From: RGIG1681 sp964646345
GTDB taxonomy: Bacteria; Bacillota; Clostridia; Christensenellales; UBA1242
DNA: 64,000 bases
Assembly (NCBI GenBank): GCA_964646345.1
Contig: CAZYDU010000006.1
Coordinates: forward strand, 1 to 64,000
Direction of reading: 5' to 3'
Positions 42,273 to 51,002 of this stretch are shown here, in pieces (position 1 is the stretch's first letter; the number at the start of each line of letters is the position of its first letter). The position numbers and the translations under genes were made by a program. Under the pieces are notes generated by a model, which searched no databases, was not told where the DNA came from, and saw only the letters and a program-made list of their open reading frames with translations.

Positions 42273-44744
42273 TTAATCATTATTTGACTTTGTGTAAACA
42301 ATTTTTGTCGTTACACTTTCACCACTTGTTCCTGTTTCTTTCTTTTGCATAATGCCAGTACAATCTGCACCTTCAATATATTTAACACTATCACTAATGG
42401 TAACATTACTATCATCATTAATTAGCCAAACAAGTTGGAAATATTGAGTTTTATCACTATATCCATCATCTGAACCAGTAACATAACAATTTAAAACAAA
42501 ACATCTTTTTCTGTTTTCATCGCTTTCAATGCCACACTTAACAACACCTTTCCATTCCGTATAACCACCGGTTGAAGATACACCCGAAATAACCTTAACA
42601 TTAACTCTCGCAATAAATCTTATTGTTCCATGGTCATTAAATACTTCAATTTCCGTATTTTTTGTTCCATGATTTTTTATTTCATCATAATCTTCATCTG
42701 CTACGGTTTGAGCAGTGTAAGTTCCAAAATAATCAGGAAACTCCCATTTTTCAAGTGTTGAAATAACATTGTTAACTGATACACTTATTGAATTTTTATC
42801 TTCAGCAAGTTCGAAATTATATTTTGTACCATCATCGCAAAGCAAAACATAACCTCCGTCATAAATTAATTTACCATCTTGAATATATTGATTTCCTAAA
42901 TAAAATTTGCTACTAAATGCTATCTCAATAATACCATTATTGTTAATTGGAAGAACACTAAATTCAACATAAGCATCACATTCTTGATTTGAACCGGTTA
43001 TCGAATAACCCGCTTCCGTAACAGTATAAACATCATCTTTAAACGCGAAACCAGCTTCCCCAGCCTTTGAATAAAGTCCATTATCAACATTATCAATAAA
43101 TAATTTTGCTATGGCTTGAGTTTCGCCATAATTTTTTCCGTCCCCCGAATACTTAACCAATACATAATATTCCGAAGATTTAACACTTGTTGGTGCGGAA
43201 TTTAATTTTATACTAAGTCCATCTTCTTGCGAATAGTTTGAATAATATTCAATTTCAAGCTCTCCATTTTGCAAAATTTCGTCATTTGCACCCACAATCG
43301 TAACATATTCACTTGGATAATTTATCGCACTGCCCGTATATAACGAATAACAATTTCTTACACTCATTGTTGGAATTATTGGATTAATTTTCACTTGAAC
43401 CGCACCAGTTTTATTATTGTGATTTTTATCTCCTTTTGCAAAATAATAAACAGTATATGTTCCAGAATTTTCAAACTCGATTGGAGTTTCAGAAGCTATT
43501 GATGTATCTTGATAATTTTCTTCGGTTAGCTCGGTAAGTGAATAATATATCTTATCCACACCAACCCCCGACACACTTGACGAATGTTTATCGCCATCAT
43601 AGTTACCTGTGTATTCATTTGCAGAAATAACCAAATCAACTTTTTTTATTTCGCACTTAACAGTCGTGGTTAAAGAATCGTCATCTTCAGCCCATCTACA
43701 ATCATTTCTATAATCTTCTTCTATAGTTAAAGTTACATCATACTTTCCAGCATCTTCTTCAAATTTTGATTCAACCGAATAATAAACACTAGTTTCAACA
43801 TTTAATTTTTGTGGAGTGCCTGTATAAAACAAAACATCGCTTGTTTGACTTGGCTTTGGAATAATAAAATAGCCAACCTGTTCAATCGTTGCGGTACAAC
43901 TTAACAATTTATATGTTATTGTAACCTGAGTGTCTCCTTGATGCAAGCACGTATCACTAACATATCCGATAGTGCAATCTTTAGCATCAACTTGCACAGG
44001 CACAACCTTTCCGGCATTATATATTTCGTTTATTGTTAATCCACTACATTCAAAAGTATCGAACGCTTTATATCCTGATGTTTTAGAACATGAAACAAAC
44101 TCAATTCTATCTAAATATTGATCTTGCATCTCAACAGAATCATCTAGTGTTATAGTTCCAATTTTCTGCTTAAAGTTTGAATCAGTTGGAGTAAATAACC
44201 ATTTATAAGTTTTTACACTTTCAGAAAATGTTTCATCAGGATTTAACCATTCAATTTTATAATAACCATCAGAAACATTTGTTGAGCAAGTTAATCCCAC
44301 GGTTGAAAGTTTTGCACCTTTATAAATAGATTTAATCGTATCTCCAAATACTATTTGCACATCTGTAACTTCAGGCTCAAGTTTTGGATTTTCTGCTGAA
44401 ATTGTAATTGTTCCGGTCTTACTGTTATATAAATTTGTATTTGTTGGAGTAAAAATCCATTTACAAACATTATCGCCACTTACTAAAACATATTCTTCAT
44501 TTTCCCAAGCAAGATTACCTTCAGTGCAATTTTCTCCAACAGAATATAAGGTTATATTTTTTAATTTATCGCCTACATACCAGGTTAAACGTCTATCAAT
44601 ATCAGCTGAAATTATTGAGTTTTGTTTTGTTGGCTCAGTAGAACCGCCACTTGAATTATCGGAATCTTGTTTTTTTCCACAAGACACCATACACAAGCAA
44701 CTAATCAACATAACTAAACTTAAAAATAATCTCTTTATTTTCAT
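42273..44744 (-). CDS. Large lipoprotein with multiple MBG/Ig-like modules
   Basis: 823 residues from the ATG at 44744, with AAGGT eight bases before. A signal peptide ends in the lipobox CMVSC; SDNSSGGSTEPT is a spacer. Six or more beta modules follow, with recurring endings such as YKWLFTPTDSNFKQKIGTI and NLYNSKTGTITI (words FTPT and GTITI), and SLYTGSAINYP of MBG type. A C-terminal beta domain (about 600-823) contains acidic residues but no catalytic motif. Acidic and Ser/Thr-rich. An extracellular adhesion or glycan-binding role is possible, not shown. Confidence 0.8.
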   Translation of the reverse strand: MKIKRLFLSLVMLISCLCMVSCGKKQDSDNSSGGSTEPTKQNSIISADIDRRLTWYVGDKLKNITLYSVGENCTEGNLAWENEEYVLVSGDNVCKWIFTPTNTNLYNSKTGTITISAENPKLEPEVTDVQIVFGDTIKSIYKGAKLSTVGLTCSTNVSDGYYKIEWLNPDETFSESVKTYKWLFTPTDSNFKQKIGTITLDDSVEMQDQYLDRIEFVSCSKTSGYKAFDTFECSGLTINEIYNAGKVVPVQVDAKDCTIGYVSDTCLHQGDTQVTITYKLLSCTATIEQVGYFIIPKPSQTSDVLFYTGTPQKLNVETSVYYSVESKFEEDAGKYDVTLTIEEDYRNDCRWAEDDDSLTTTVKCEIKKVDLVISANEYTGNYDGDKHSSSVSGVGVDKIYYSLTELTEENYQDTSIASETPIEFENSGTYTVYYFAKGDKNHNNKTGAVQVKINPIIPTMSVRNCYSLYTGSAINYPSEYVTIVGANDEILQNGELEIEYYSNYSQEDGLSIKLNSAPTSVKSSEYYVLVKYSGDGKNYGETQAIAKLFIDNVDNGLYSKAGEAGFAFKDDVYTVTEAGYSITGSNQECDAYVEFSVLPINNNGIIEIAFSSKFYLGNQYIQDGKLIYDGGYVLLCDDGTKYNFELAEDKNSISVSVNNVISTLEKWEFPDYFGTYTAQTVADEDYDEIKNHGTKNTEIEVFNDHGTIRFIARVNVKVISGVSSTGGYTEWKGVVKCGIESDENRKRCFVLNCYVTGSDDGYSDKTQYFQLVWLINDDSNVTISDSVKYIEGADCTGIMQKKETGTSGESVTTKIVYTKSNND

Positions 44745-44855
44745 AGACGTTACCTTTATTGTGTTAATATACTTATTATAAGAAAAATGGAAAAAAATAT
44801 CAAATAATATCACATTAAATTAAAATTAAATTATTTTTAATTAGATATTTTTTAA

Positions 44856-44944
44856 GAGATCTCTCCACCGCAGTCGAGATGACATATATATGTCGTGCCA
44901 TTTCGACTAAGTAAGCCACTACGGCGAACGCATGGAGAAATCCC
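44856..44944. repeat. Interspersed repeat, inverted pair
   Basis: GAGATCTCTCC..GTCGAGATGAC (44856-44883) is inverted relative to GTGCCATTTCGAC..TGGAGAAATCCC (44895-44944). It is the same family as 5343-5520. The two arms flank a short AT segment, so the copy can form a long cruciform-like hairpin. Confidence 0.7.
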
Positions 44945-45154
44945 ATAGCTATCACACAAACAATTTCAATATTATAAACAAAAATCAATCTCATCGTCAC
45001 GATTATTAAATATTTTTATAACAAATTTTGCTATTGTTATGATATGCTAACAACCAATCGCCATAAAAGCTTAAATTGATTGAAATTACAATTTCCGCAA
45101 CTAAAATTACCCTAATTTTGTTTTTTCTTGATTTTTATGCAATTTGACCAAAAA

Positions 45155-45170
45155 TCACAAAATGTAGTGT
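45155..45170 (+). promoter_or_regulatory. NrdR box 1 (weaker)
   Basis: TCACAAAATGTAGTGT, near the ACAC-ATAT-GTGT type consensus of NrdR boxes. Confidence 0.5.
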
Positions 45171-45176
45171 TTAAAA

Positions 45177-45206
45177 TTGAAAACCCTACACAATATGTTG
45201 TAATAT
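45177..45206 (+). promoter_or_regulatory. Promoter of nrdDG
   Basis: TTGAAA (45177-45182), 18-base spacer, TAATAT (45201-45206). NrdR box 2 lies in the spacer and box 3 just downstream. Confidence 0.5.
45188..45203 (+). promoter_or_regulatory. NrdR box 2
   Basis: ACACAATATGTTGTAA; starts 33 bases after box 1 and 34 bases before box 3. Confidence 0.7.
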
Positions 45207-45221
45207 CTTAATCGTTAAAAC

Positions 45222-45237
45222 ACACAATATTTAGTGT
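45222..45237 (+). promoter_or_regulatory. NrdR box 3 (best match)
   Basis: ACACAATATTTAGTGT, the best match to the NrdR box. It lies about 10 bases downstream of the predicted start of transcription. Confidence 0.8.
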
Positions 45238-45258
45238 AAAAAACCAAGGAGTAGAAAA

Positions 45259-47436
45259 ATGAAAATTATCAAAAGAAGTGGTGAAGAACAGACGTTTGAT
45301 GTTAACAAAATTATCAATGCTGTACACAAAGCAAATTTATCAGTTGATGAAAATCACAGAATAACAGACGAACAAATCGATACACTAGCACACAATGTTG
45401 AAGCTCGTTGCAGAAAGACAAAACGCATCGAAAACGTTGAAGAAATTCAAGATATGGTTGAAAACGAAATCATGTCACTTGGTGCTTTTGAACTCGCTAG
45501 AAACTATATTACTTATCGCTATCAAAGAGCACTTGTTAGAAAAAACAATACAACTGACAAACAAATTCTTTCACTTATTGATTGCAATAATGAAGAAGTT
45601 AAACAAGAAAACTCTAACAAAAACCCAACAATCAACTCTGTTCAAAGAGATTACATGGCTGGCGAAGTATCAAAAGACCTTTGCGAAAGATTTTTAGTTC
45701 CTGAAGAAGTTTGGACAGCTCACAAAGAAGGCTTAATCCACTTCCATGATTCAGACTATTTCGCACAAAGAATGCATAACTGCGATTTAGTTAATCTTGA
45801 AGATATGCTTCAAAATGGCACAGTAATTTCTGGAACAATGATTGAAAAACCACATTCATTTTCTACTGCATGCAACATTGCAACACAAATCATTGCTCAA
45901 GTTGCATCTAACCAATATGGTGGACAAAGTATAACACTTACCCACCTTGCACCATTTGTTGATGTATCAAGAAAAAAGATTCGCAAAAAAACTGAACAAG
46001 AATTTAAAGACCTTGGAATTAATGTTTCAGAAGAACAATTAACAACCATTGTTGAAAGCAAAGTCCGTGAAGAAATCAATCGCGGTATTCAAACAATTCA
46101 ATATCAAGTTGTAACTCTCATGACAACAAATGGTCAAGCACCATTCATAACAGTGTTTATGTATCTTGGCGAAGCTAGAAACAAGCAAGAAAAACATGAC
46201 CTTGCAATGATGATTGAAGAAACTTTAAAACAACGTATTCAAGGCGTTAAAAACCAAAAAGGAATTTACATTACCCCAGCTTTCCCAAAACTTATTTATG
46301 TTTTGGAAGAACAAAACATTCACAAAGATAGCGAGTTTTATTACTTAACAGAACTTGCTGCAAAATGTACAGCAAAAAGACTTGTCCCTGATTATATTTC
46401 AGAAAAAATCATGAAAGAACTTAAGGTTGATGCAAATGGCGAAGGTCATTGTTACACATGTATGGGTTGCAGAAGCTTCTTAACTCCATTTATTGATGAA
46501 AATGGTAAACCAAAATATTACGGCAGATTCAACCAAGGCGTTGTGACTGTAAACCTTATCGATATTGCTTTGTCAGCAAACAAAGATATGGATAAGTTCT
46601 GGAAAATTTTTGACGAAAGAATGGAACTTTGCCACAAAGGTCTCCAATGCCGTCACGAAAGATTAACTGGCACATTATCTGATGCCGCACCAATTCTTTG
46701 GCAACACGGAGCTTTGGCAAGACTTGAACCAGGCGAAAAAATTGATAAACTCTTACATGGTGGCTATTCAACAATCTCTCTTGGCTATGCTGGACTTTGG
46801 GAAACTGTTTACGCTTTAATTGGCGAAAAACTTACAAGCGAAAAAGGCAAAGCTTTAGGGCTTGAAATTATGCAAAAACTCAACGAATACACCGCTAAGT
46901 GGAAAAAAGAAGAAAATATTGACTATTCTCTTTACGGCACACCACTTGAAAGCACAACATACAAATTTGCTAAATGTTTGCAAAAGAGATTTGGAATTAT
47001 TGAAGGTGTAACTGATAGAAACTATATCACAAACAGCTACCATGTTCACGTTTCAGAAGAAATTAATGCTTTTGATAAACTTAAATTTGAAAGCGAATTC
47101 CAAAAGCTCAGCCCAGGCGGTGCAATTTCATACATTGAAGTACCAAATATGCAAAACAACATTGAAGCTGTACTTGAAGTTATGGATTTCATTTACAATA
47201 ATATCATGTATGCTGAACTTAACACAAAATCAGACTTCTGTCAAGTTTGCGGATTTGACGGAGAAATCGTTATTGAAGAAACTGAAGATAAAAAACTCAT
47301 TTGGAAATGTCCAAACTGTGGAAACACAGACCAAACTAAAATGAACGTTGCAAGAAGGACTTGCGGTTACATTGGAACTCAATATTGGAACCAAGGTAGA
47401 ACACAAGAAATTAAAGACAGAGTCCTTCACTTATAG
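45259..47436 (+). CDS. nrdD: Anaerobic ribonucleoside-triphosphate reductase, large chain
   Basis: 725 residues. It reduces NTPs to dNTPs with a glycyl radical and formate as reductant; oxygen-sensitive. Parts: an ATP-cone allosteric domain (about 3-95, IKRSGEEQTFDVNKI), a ten-stranded barrel with cysteines (CNIATQI, GHCYTCMGC), a zinc site CQVCG..CPNCG (about 658-681), and the C-terminal glycyl radical loop RRTCGYIG with the radical Gly near 703. CAAGGAG precedes the ATG. The three NrdR boxes predict repression when dATP is high. The activase follows 7 bases later. Confidence 0.97.
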   Translation: MKIIKRSGEEQTFDVNKIINAVHKANLSVDENHRITDEQIDTLAHNVEARCRKTKRIENVEEIQDMVENEIMSLGAFELARNYITYRYQRALVRKNNTTDKQILSLIDCNNEEVKQENSNKNPTINSVQRDYMAGEVSKDLCERFLVPEEVWTAHKEGLIHFHDSDYFAQRMHNCDLVNLEDMLQNGTVISGTMIEKPHSFSTACNIATQIIAQVASNQYGGQSITLTHLAPFVDVSRKKIRKKTEQEFKDLGINVSEEQLTTIVESKVREEINRGIQTIQYQVVTLMTTNGQAPFITVFMYLGEARNKQEKHDLAMMIEETLKQRIQGVKNQKGIYITPAFPKLIYVLEEQNIHKDSEFYYLTELAAKCTAKRLVPDYISEKIMKELKVDANGEGHCYTCMGCRSFLTPFIDENGKPKYYGRFNQGVVTVNLIDIALSANKDMDKFWKIFDERMELCHKGLQCRHERLTGTLSDAAPILWQHGALARLEPGEKIDKLLHGGYSTISLGYAGLWETVYALIGEKLTSEKGKALGLEIMQKLNEYTAKWKKEENIDYSLYGTPLESTTYKFAKCLQKRFGIIEGVTDRNYITNSYHVHVSEEINAFDKLKFESEFQKLSPGGAISYIEVPNMQNNIEAVLEVMDFIYNNIMYAELNTKSDFCQVCGFDGEIVIEETEDKKLIWKCPNCGNTDQTKMNVARRTCGYIGTQYWNQGRTQEIKDRVLHL

Positions 47437-47443
47437 GAGAATT

Positions 47444-47968
47444 ATGAACTACGGAGCATTGAAAAAAACAGATGTCGCAAATGGCGAAGGTGTTAGAGTT
47501 TCTCTATTTGTTTCAGGTTGCACACATCACTGTAAAAATTGTTTTAACCCTGAAACCTGGAATTTTTGCTATGGCAAACCTTTCACTCAAGAAACTGAAG
47601 ATGAAATCATAGAAGCCCTAAAACCAAGTTATATAAAGGGTTTAACATTGCTCGGCGGCGAACCATTAGAACCACAAAACCAAGAAAGATTGCTTCCACT
47701 TCTAAAACGTATCAAAAAAGAATTTGGCAACAGCAAAAACATTTGGTGTTATACCGGTTATACCTTAGATAACGACCTGTTAAAACCAAGTAGAGCGAGA
47801 TGTGAATACACAGACGAAATGTTAAATCATATCGACACCCTAGTCGATGGTGAATTTGTAGAAGAACTCAAGGATTTAATGCTCAAATTTAGGGGTTCTT
47901 CAAACCAAAGAATAATCAATGTTCCAGAAACATTAAAATCAAACGAAATTGTTTTAAGAATGGCTTAA
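47444..47968 (+). CDS. nrdG: Anaerobic ribonucleotide reductase activating protein
   Basis: 174 residues from the ATG at 47444 (TAGGAG eight bases before); the frame opens earlier inside nrdD, but that part is not translated. Radical SAM enzyme that forms the glycyl radical in NrdD. The iron-sulfur motif is CTHHCKNC (CxxxCxxC); TLLGGEPLEPQN follows. The length is typical. Co-transcribed with nrdD. Confidence 0.96.
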   Translation: MNYGALKKTDVANGEGVRVSLFVSGCTHHCKNCFNPETWNFCYGKPFTQETEDEIIEALKPSYIKGLTLLGGEPLEPQNQERLLPLLKRIKKEFGNSKNIWCYTGYTLDNDLLKPSRARCEYTDEMLNHIDTLVDGEFVEELKDLMLKFRGSSNQRIINVPETLKSNEIVLRMA

Positions 47969-47972
47969 ATAT

Positions 47973-48003
47973 AAAAACACCTTGAAAAAGGTGTTTTCTT
48001 TTT
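47973..48003 (+). terminator. Terminator after nrdG
   Basis: AAAAACACCTT / AAGGTGTTTT stem with GAAA loop and T-rich tail. Confidence 0.85.
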
Positions 48004-48007
48004 ATTA

Positions 48008-48047
48008 AAAAACGGCATGGAAATTTCTCCATAGCCGTGATTTTTTA
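48008..48047 (-). terminator. Terminator after the DUF1846 gene
   Basis: ACGGCATGGA / TCCATAGCCGT stem with one bulge; A-run on the minus-strand entry side. Confidence 0.6.
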
Positions 48048-49532
48048 TTTGTTTTCATAAAGAGAATTGTCAATAAATTCAGGGTCACATGTAATATTTA
48101 ATCCCAAATTTCTCAAATTATTCTCATCACTTGTATTCAGAATACAAGTTGAATGTAATTGACAACCTTTTAGTAAGGAAATTTTCTCTAAACATTTCTT
48201 TGCTAAGTCACTAGTATTGCTTGCAATCGCAAGAGCAACTAAGGCATCTTTAAGTGTAATAAAAATGTGTCTCGAATTAATGATAGTCTTTTTCAAATCA
48301 ATCATTGCTTCAATGATATTTTTTGGTATAAGTTTTATATCATCATCAACTTTGCAAAGATATTTTATAGCATTTAATACAGCACCTGCTGGAGCTGACA
48401 TAAAATCTTGAGTTTTACCAGTAACAATCGTTCCATCATCAAGTTCAATAGCCACACTGTGCCTACCAGTGGTTGTTAATTTTTCAACGGCAGAACTAAC
48501 ACATTTTCTTTCACTAATATCAATTTTAAGTTCATTCATCAAAACCTTAACATTGTTAGCTGTTTCAATAGTATTTTGTCCTTTTTTTGCTTCAACCAAA
48601 TATCTATAATATCTTCTTATAATCTCTTGTCTTGCAGCCTGAGAACATACTTCGTCATCAATAATAGCAAAACCAGCCATATTAACACCCATTGCCGTTG
48701 GAGAATTGTAAATATTATCTTTTCCAGTAATTTGTGTTAAAATCTCTTTTAAAACCGGATAAACCGCAATATCACGATTATAGTTAACTGCAACTTTTCC
48801 AGTAGATTCCAAATAGTATGGGTCAATCATGTTAACATCGTTAATATCTGCCGTTGCGGCTTCATAAGCCACATTTACAGGGTGCTTAACTGGTAAATTC
48901 CAAATTGGGAAGGTCTCATATTTAGCATAACCAACAAGTTTTCCACGTTTATGTTCATGATAAAGTTGACTTAAACAAGTTGCAAGCTTACCACTACATG
49001 CACCAGGAGCTGTAACCAAAACAATAGGTCTAGTAGTTTCAATGTATGGGTTTGCACCATAACCTTCATCGCTAACAATCGTCTTAATATCAGATGGATA
49101 TCCTTTTGTGAAAGTGTGAATATAAACATTTTCCCCAAGGCTTTTTAGTTTTTCAGCGAATTTTTTAGCAGCAGGCTGATTGTCATACAAAGTTATAACA
49201 ATATTTCCAACATGAAGGCCTTTTCTTCTAAGCTCATCAATACCACGCAAAACTTCCAAATCATAGGTTAAACCATTATCGCCACGGATTCTGTTCTTTT
49301 CAATATCTTTTGCACTAACGCAATACAAGATTTCAACATCTTCTCCGAGACTCTTTAAAACCCTAAGTTTAATGTCAGGATAAAGTCCTGGAAGAACCCT
49401 TGATGCATGATAATCATCAAACAATTTCCCGCCAAACTCAATGTAGAGCTTATTATCAAACATCTTAGCTCTTTTTAAGATTTCTTCAGTTTGCATTTGA
49501 ATATATTTTTCACTATCAAAACCAATTTTCAT
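48045..49532 (-). CDS. DUF1846 family protein
   Basis: 495 residues, the usual size. DUF1846 proteins have a nucleotide-like alpha/beta fold; family function is unknown to me. The visible core is MKIGFDSEKYIQMQTEEIL at the start, FGGKLFDDYHASRVLPG, IVITLYDNQPAA, a phosphate-loop-like TAPGACSGKLATCLSQLYH (about 176-194), and GVNMAGFAI. TAGGT precedes the ATG. It is a single gene with promoter and terminator. Confidence 0.9.
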   Translation of the reverse strand: MKIGFDSEKYIQMQTEEILKRAKMFDNKLYIEFGGKLFDDYHASRVLPGLYPDIKLRVLKSLGEDVEILYCVSAKDIEKNRIRGDNGLTYDLEVLRGIDELRRKGLHVGNIVITLYDNQPAAKKFAEKLKSLGENVYIHTFTKGYPSDIKTIVSDEGYGANPYIETTRPIVLVTAPGACSGKLATCLSQLYHEHKRGKLVGYAKYETFPIWNLPVKHPVNVAYEAATADINDVNMIDPYYLESTGKVAVNYNRDIAVYPVLKEILTQITGKDNIYNSPTAMGVNMAGFAIIDDEVCSQAARQEIIRRYYRYLVEAKKGQNTIETANNVKVLMNELKIDISERKCVSSAVEKLTTTGRHSVAIELDDGTIVTGKTQDFMSAPAGAVLNAIKYLCKVDDDIKLIPKNIIEAMIDLKKTIINSRHIFITLKDALVALAIASNTSDLAKKCLEKISLLKGCQLHSTCILNTSDENNLRNLGLNITCDPEFIDNSLYENK

Positions 49533-49553
49533 AATTTTTACCTACCATAGACT

Positions 49554-49582
49554 ATTTTATTAAGTCTTAATTATTTTGTCAA
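49554..49582 (-). promoter_or_regulatory. Promoter of the DUF1846 gene
   Basis: Minus strand TTGACA (49582-49577), 17-base spacer, TAAAAT (49559-49554). Confidence 0.65.
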
Positions 49583-49687
49583 TTTATTGCGAATATTAGT
49601 TCAATTTCATAAATAATTAACAAATTTTTTGTATTTTTAAAAATTATTTTTATCAAATTGACATTTCTAAATTTTCATCAACTAAAA

Positions 49688-49713
49688 AAAACCATAATAT
49701 AATTTATGGTTTT
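49688..49713 (-). terminator. Terminator after the 49712 gene
   Basis: AAAACCATAA / TTATGGTTTT stem. Confidence 0.6.
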
Positions 49714-50155
49714 ACTCTCCCAATTCTTGTCTTGCTTGTTCTGCAAAGATTTGTTTAATTTCATCAACTGTTAAATCTGAGTGTTCATCAAAAATAAAAT
49801 CCACTAAACAATCAGGACTTATTTTTTTCACTTCAACCGCAAATTCTTTCACTCTTTCAACATCACAATCATATCCGCCACGCAAGCAATCATAAGTACC
49901 AATACCCATTTGAGTTCTTAAAGTTCTAAGCGGAATATTAAATTTACAAATAAACTTGCCTTCTGGACTTTTTGCAAAGTTTTGAATTAACGGAAAATCC
50001 CTAAGATTCTTGAAAAAATGCAAGTACCTTACATTTTTCTTGTATTTATGAGTATTTGTTGGCACATCTACATTATACACTGAACCAACCTTGCTTAGAT
50101 TTCCAGCAAGAATATTTTTTAATTCTTCACTTGTTAAATATCTATAAACTATCAT
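49712..50155 (-). CDS. Small conserved-looking hypothetical protein, 147 residues
   Basis: Starts at the ATG 50155 (MIVYRYLTSEEL); an ATG ten codons earlier lies in the -35/-10 region. The sequence has the words NTHKYKKNVRYLHFFKN and CKFNIPLRTLRTQMGIGTYDCL, which give the impression of a conserved alpha/beta domain, but I cannot name the family. The C terminus is acidic and helical. There is no Shine-Dalgarno site; TATTAT lies exactly six bases before the ATG, another leaderless candidate. The hairpin at 49688-49713 terminates it. Confidence 0.7.
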   Translation of the reverse strand: MIVYRYLTSEELKNILAGNLSKVGSVYNVDVPTNTHKYKKNVRYLHFFKNLRDFPLIQNFAKSPEGKFICKFNIPLRTLRTQMGIGTYDCLRGGYDCDVERVKEFAVEVKKISPDCLVDFIFDEHSDLTVDEIKQIFAEQARQELGE

Positions 50156-50161
50156 GCCAAG

Positions 50162-50190
50162 ATAATACACCAATTTTTTATCCAATTCAA
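50162..50190 (-). promoter_or_regulatory. Promoter giving a leaderless mRNA for the 147-residue gene
   Basis: Minus strand TTGAAT (50190-50185), 17-base spacer, TATTAT (50167-50162), then CTTGGC and the ATG. Confidence 0.5.
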
Positions 50191-50213
50191 GAGCTAAAGA
50201 AAAATTTTAAAAG

Positions 50214-50242
50214 AAAAACACCAAGAAAATCTTGGTATTTTA
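50214..50242 (-). terminator. Terminator of the adhE-kinase operon
   Basis: ACACCAAGA / TCTTGGTATT stem followed on the minus strand by a T-rich tract. Confidence 0.6.
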
Positions 50243-50989
50243 CTAATATTCAACAACATTGATAAATGATTCAAGCATTTCCTTGTTTTCCGGCTTACAT
50301 TTTTTCAAATGAGCACCTGCAACGATAGGTATCCATTTTTGAACATAATGCATATCTGTATTTGTCTTTTCGCAGAATAATTTAAGATATTTTTCTGCCA
50401 GTCCGTCCATTTTATCCATTTTCATTAAAAGGTATGACATAGCAACGTCTGCAGATGCATTGCCTTGGGTTGCATGCGACCAGTCAACTACATAAACTTT
50501 ATTGTTTTTGTCAATCATAACATTGCTAAGCTGATAATCCCCATGCAAAACTTTGTTATGTTTTTTGAGTCCTGCAAGTTTTGATTTTAAATCAAACTTA
50601 ACACTTTCACCCAAATCAGTTTCATCAATTTTATCAGCCATTTTGTCATGAAGTTTTCTTAACAGTGTTGACCTTTTTGAATGCATTTCAATCTGAGCAT
50701 CAACAAAAATATTTAAATAATAATCAGTTTGTTCTGGGTGTTCGCTAATTAATTGCTCGATTGTTTTTCCATCAACATAATCCATAACAATAACCCATTT
50801 ACCTTCAATTTTTGTAACTTCTTGAAGACTTGGAATATTTAATCCAGTTTCCATAATTCTCGCTTGATTTAATGCTTCGTTTAGAACATTTGCAACCGAG
50901 TATGTTTCATCAAATAACTTAATTAATTTATTCCCATCTTTATAGATAACTTTATCTTTGCGTGATGCAACTTTTTCTTCTAAATTCAT
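50243..50989 (-). CDS. Aminoglycoside-phosphotransferase-fold kinase
   Basis: 248 residues from the ATG at 50989, with AAGGGAG eight bases before; a longer frame starts inside adhE. Protein-kinase-like fold of the APH/choline-kinase group: VIYKDGNKLIKLF (Lys), EALNQARIMET, hinge IVMDYVDGK, catalytic VLHGDYQLSNVMID (Asp in HGD, Asn) and metal Asp in VVDWSHATQG. The substrate is unknown; aminoglycoside, choline, sugar or thiamine-related kinases share these motifs. It begins 13 bases after the adhE stop with no terminator between, so it is probably co-transcribed with adhE. Confidence 0.88.
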   Translation of the reverse strand: MNLEEKVASRKDKVIYKDGNKLIKLFDETYSVANVLNEALNQARIMETGLNIPSLQEVTKIEGKWVIVMDYVDGKTIEQLISEHPEQTDYYLNIFVDAQIEMHSKRSTLLRKLHDKMADKIDETDLGESVKFDLKSKLAGLKKHNKVLHGDYQLSNVMIDKNNKVYVVDWSHATQGNASADVAMSYLLMKMDKMDGLAEKYLKLFCEKTNTDMHYVQKWIPIVAGAHLKKCKPENKEMLESFINVVEY

Positions 50990-51002
50990 AAACATTTCTC
51001 CC

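Noticed and set aside
44815..45000. 61-residue minus-strand frame
   Set aside because: Crosses an interspersed repeat, no ribosome site.
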